Source of the DNA: Aquificota bacterium
GTDB taxonomy: Bacteria; Thermosulfidibacterota; Thermosulfidibacteria; Thermosulfidibacterales; Thermosulfidibacteraceae
DNA: 7,806 nucleotides
Reading direction: 5' to 3'
NCBI GenBank assembly: GCA_015494645.1
Contig: WGAU01000072.1
Span: 1-7,806 of the forward strand
Shown here: positions 6,074-7,806 of the stretch, piece after piece
How positions within the stretch are numbered: the first letter of the stretch is position 1
Layout: the number at the start of each line of letters is the position of its first letter
The notes under the pieces: model-generated
Databases searched by the model: none
Told to the model about the DNA's origin: nothing
The model's input: only the letters and a program-made list of their open reading frames with translations
Made by a program: the position numbers and the translations under genes

Positions 6074-7073
6074 AAACTGCCTGAGCCAAGAATTCTTGAA
6101 CTTTCTTTTCGTACTTTTCTGTGCTTGTGGTTTCCTCCATAAGCTTAAGCCATTCCCAATGCTCGTTGATTCTTTCCTGTATCTGGTCAATGATCTCCTT
6201 GGGTAGGTGCCTGAACCTCTTCTGGGTTTTTAGGTACTCTTCAACGGGCTTCAACCCCTTGGGTGGTTCATAGGAGATTCTATATATGTGCCCGAAGAAA
6301 ACCTCATAAAGCGGGAACATGCCTGTCTCTACAGCCAGTCTTCCTATCTCTATGGTTTTGTTGGAGGGACATCCCCATCCGGTTGGACAGACAGAGAACA
6401 TGTGTATATAGGCTGCTCCGTCAAAGGAAAGGGCCCTTTTAACCTTTTCCATAAGATCAAGGGGATAGCTTGGACAGGCTGTGGCCACGTACTTTATCTC
6501 ATGGGCAGCGGCAATAGCAGCCACATTCTTCTTCCAGTAGCCCTGACCGAACTTTACCTTTCCTGCGGGGGTGGTTGTGGTGTGAGCACCGTAGGGCGTA
6601 GCGGAGGATCCTTGAACGCCTGTGTTCATGTAGGCTTCGTTGTCGTAACATATGTAAAGAACGTTGTGATCCCTTGCTAACATACCGGAAAGAGCCTGAA
6701 GTCCAATATCGGCGGTTCCACCGTCTCCACCAAGGGCGATAATGTTGATCTTCTTATTGGGATCAAGCCTGCCCTTTCTCTTCAGCACCTTTATGGCAGC
6801 GTCTATACCGGAGGCTACAGCGGCGGTGTTTTCAAAGGCAGTGTGTATCCAAGGAACTGCCCAAGAGGTGTATGGAAAGGGTGATGAAATGATCTCCATG
6901 CAACCTGTGGCATTTACCACAATGGTGTTAGGACCAGACGCCTTGAGGATGTACCTCAGTCCGAGGGCCGGTCCACAGCCCTGACAGGCTCTGTGGCCCC
7001 TTACAAAATACTCTTCCTTGGGAGCGTTTTTGTAAACGAGCTGTTTTACAAAGTTCTTCATATTCCTCTTCAT
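6072..7073 (-). CDS. porB: Pyruvate (2-oxoacid):ferredoxin oxidoreductase, beta subunit
   Basis: This subunit binds thiamine diphosphate and the proximal [4Fe-4S] cluster of the cytoplasmic enzyme that interconverts pyruvate plus CoA with acetyl-CoA plus CO2, using ferredoxin; autotrophs run it toward pyruvate. The protein is 333 aa from ATG at 7073. Cluster ligands are Cys30 and Cys33 (ACQGCG) and Cys58 (ATGCME), in the C-x2-C-x24-C spacing of the family, with a fourth Cys at 229 or 235 (CPTGWGC). The diphosphate/Mg2+ motif is GGDGGTADIG at 115-124 followed by YDNEAYMNTG at 143-152. The start at 7073 gives an ATGA overlap with porA; ATG at 7061 (MKNFVKQ, preceded by AGAGG) is a reasonable alternative giving 329 aa. 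Longer in-frame starts extend into porA and are unlikely. The substrate could be another 2-oxoacid, but the motifs and partner favour pyruvate. It is the last gene of its operon and is convergent with bpsA. Confidence 0.92.
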   Translation of the reverse strand: MKRNMKNFVKQLVYKNAPKEEYFVRGHRACQGCGPALGLRYILKASGPNTIVVNATGCMEIISSPFPYTSWAVPWIHTAFENTAAVASGIDAAIKVLKRKGRLDPNKKINIIALGGDGGTADIGLQALSGMLARDHNVLYICYDNEAYMNTGVQGSSATPYGAHTTTTPAGKVKFGQGYWKKNVAAIAAAHEIKYVATACPSYPLDLMEKVKRALSFDGAAYIHMFSVCPTGWGCPSNKTIEIGRLAVETGMFPLYEVFFGHIYRISYEPPKGLKPVEEYLKTQKRFRHLPKEIIDQIQERINEHWEWLKLMEETTSTEKYEKKVQEFLAQAV

Positions 7074-7806
7074 TCTCTCAACCCCACTATAGTGACTTCT
7101 TTGGGTTCCTTTTCTTCTCTGAGGCATTCTTCGCCCAGCTCAAACATCTTCACGTACTCGTCAAACCTTATGTCCCTTCCTCCGAGGCCTGCGGTGACTC
7201 CTACCACCATAGGTCTGTCCTTTTCGTGGTACAGGGCACTTCTCACCTCGCTCATGACGATGCCCAACTGTCCTCCGAAGGAGATGGCCCTGTCAAGTAC
7301 CACGGCACACTTGATGTTGCCGTTGCAGAGCACCTTCTTAAGATCCTCAAAGGGGAAAGGACGCCAGAGCCTAATCTCAACAACTCCCCACTTCTTGCCC
7401 CTCTTTCTCATTTCGTCCACAACAACTTCGGCCGCTTCGGTGACAGATCCTTGGGTGACCAGTACAATCTCTGCATCGTCGGCGTGATACGTCTCAACGG
7501 CTTTGTATCTTCTTCCAAACCTCTCGGCGAATTCATCCCATACCTGATCAATGATCCTTCTTGATTCCCTAATGGCTACTTCCTGCTGCTTCTTCACCTC
7601 TGTGTATATCTCGGGAAGTCCCACAGGACCCATGGTAACGGGGTTGTCTGGATCAAGCTTAAATTTGGGTTCATAAGGCGGGATGAAGTCTTTAACCTCT
7701 TCTTTGTCAAACATGTAAATGGGTTCCACTACATGGGTAAGGATGAATCCGTCAAAGTTTATCATAACAGGAAGCAGGACATCTGGATGTTCTCCTATTT
7801 TAAAAG
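7070..7806 (-). CDS. porA: Pyruvate (2-oxoacid):ferredoxin oxidoreductase, alpha subunit, C-terminal 245 residues (5' end outside window)
   Basis: The alpha subunit contributes the pyrimidine-binding transketolase domain and the C-terminal transketolase-like domain that completes the active site with PorB. The open frame continues through the right edge: codons before the internal Met at 7765 read FKIGEHPDVLLPV, so that Met is not the start. Visible features are the family-typical HPDVLLPVMINFDGFILTH at the end of the N-terminal catalytic domain, then a C-terminal domain with VTQGSVTEAAEVVVDEM and VVEIRLWRPFPFEDL, followed by DRAISFGGQLGIVMSEV. The full subunit is usually about 390-400 aa, so some 150 residues lie outside. 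The TGA stop at 7072-7070 overlaps the porB start in ATGA, consistent with co-translation of a 1:1 complex. Confidence 0.92.
   Translation of the reverse strand, partial: FKIGEHPDVLLPVMINFDGFILTHVVEPIYMFDKEEVKDFIPPYEPKFKLDPDNPVTMGPVGLPEIYTEVKKQQEVAIRESRRIIDQVWDEFAERFGRRYKAVETYHADDAEIVLVTQGSVTEAAEVVVDEMRKRGKKWGVVEIRLWRPFPFEDLKKVLCNGNIKCAVVLDRAISFGGQLGIVMSEVRSALYHEKDRPMVVGVTAGLGGRDIRFDEYVKMFELGEECLREEKEPKEVTIVGLRE

Noticed and set aside
6288..6680. Plus-strand open frame of 130 codons
   Set aside because: It is antisense to the TPP- and cluster-binding core of PorB; the composition looks like a shadow and no start signal is present.
7074..7127. Extended N-terminus of PorB (extra 18 residues, MPQRRKGTQRSHYSG...)
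   Set aside because: The extension overlaps the porA coding end by over 50 bp and is unlike the family N-terminus; the ATGA start at 7073 or the ATG at 7061 is more plausible.
6993..7487. Plus-strand open frame of 164 codons
   Set aside because: It is antisense across the porA-porB junction, with Ser/Leu/Thr-rich low-information composition typical of the reverse of a real gene.

Overview
The window reads as a stretch of chromosome from a thermophilic, probably autotrophic bacterium. The best guess is the Aquificales (Hydrogenobacter/Thermocrinis type), with Thermodesulfobacteria as an alternative. The reasons are a branched-chain polyamine synthase (BpsA), typical of (hyper)thermophiles; a multi-subunit ferredoxin-dependent 2-oxoacid oxidoreductase of the kind used in reductive carbon fixation; Lys/Glu-rich proteins with many AGG and ATA codons; and very tight gene packing. 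The taxonomic assignment is inference. No mobile element, CRISPR array, rRNA or tRNA was seen.

Region 1 (1-4830, minus strand) is a chemosensory operon. In transcription order it encodes a soluble chemoreceptor with two MCP-type hairpin tips (660 aa), a protein of three CheW-like domains (444 aa), a CheB methylesterase whose receiver domain has lost its acidic pair (326 aa), and the N-terminal 184 residues of a CheR methyltransferase that runs off the left edge. The genes overlap by 20 bp and 4 bp or are separated by 2 bp, so they are almost certainly co-transcribed and translationally coupled. No CheA, CheY or flagellar gene lies in the window; a CheA would be expected further downstream, beyond position 1. 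The parts (soluble double-tip receptor, triple CheW, defective CheB receiver) suggest a non-canonical array, perhaps controlling something other than flagellar motility. This is the most unusual part of the window.

Region 2 (4831-5004) is the divergent intergenic region. It holds a sigma-70-like promoter candidate in each direction, a small inverted repeat over the leftward -10 region, and strong Shine-Dalgarno sequences for both flanking genes.

Region 3 (5005-6073) is bpsA on the plus strand, ending in a strong GC-rich intrinsic terminator whose T-tract runs into the end of the convergent oxidoreductase operon.

Region 4 (6072-7806, minus strand) holds the beta subunit and the C-terminal part of the alpha subunit of a pyruvate (2-oxoacid):ferredoxin oxidoreductase. 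They overlap by an ATGA junction. The beta gene is last in its operon, so any gamma and delta subunits must lie upstream, beyond the right edge, or elsewhere.
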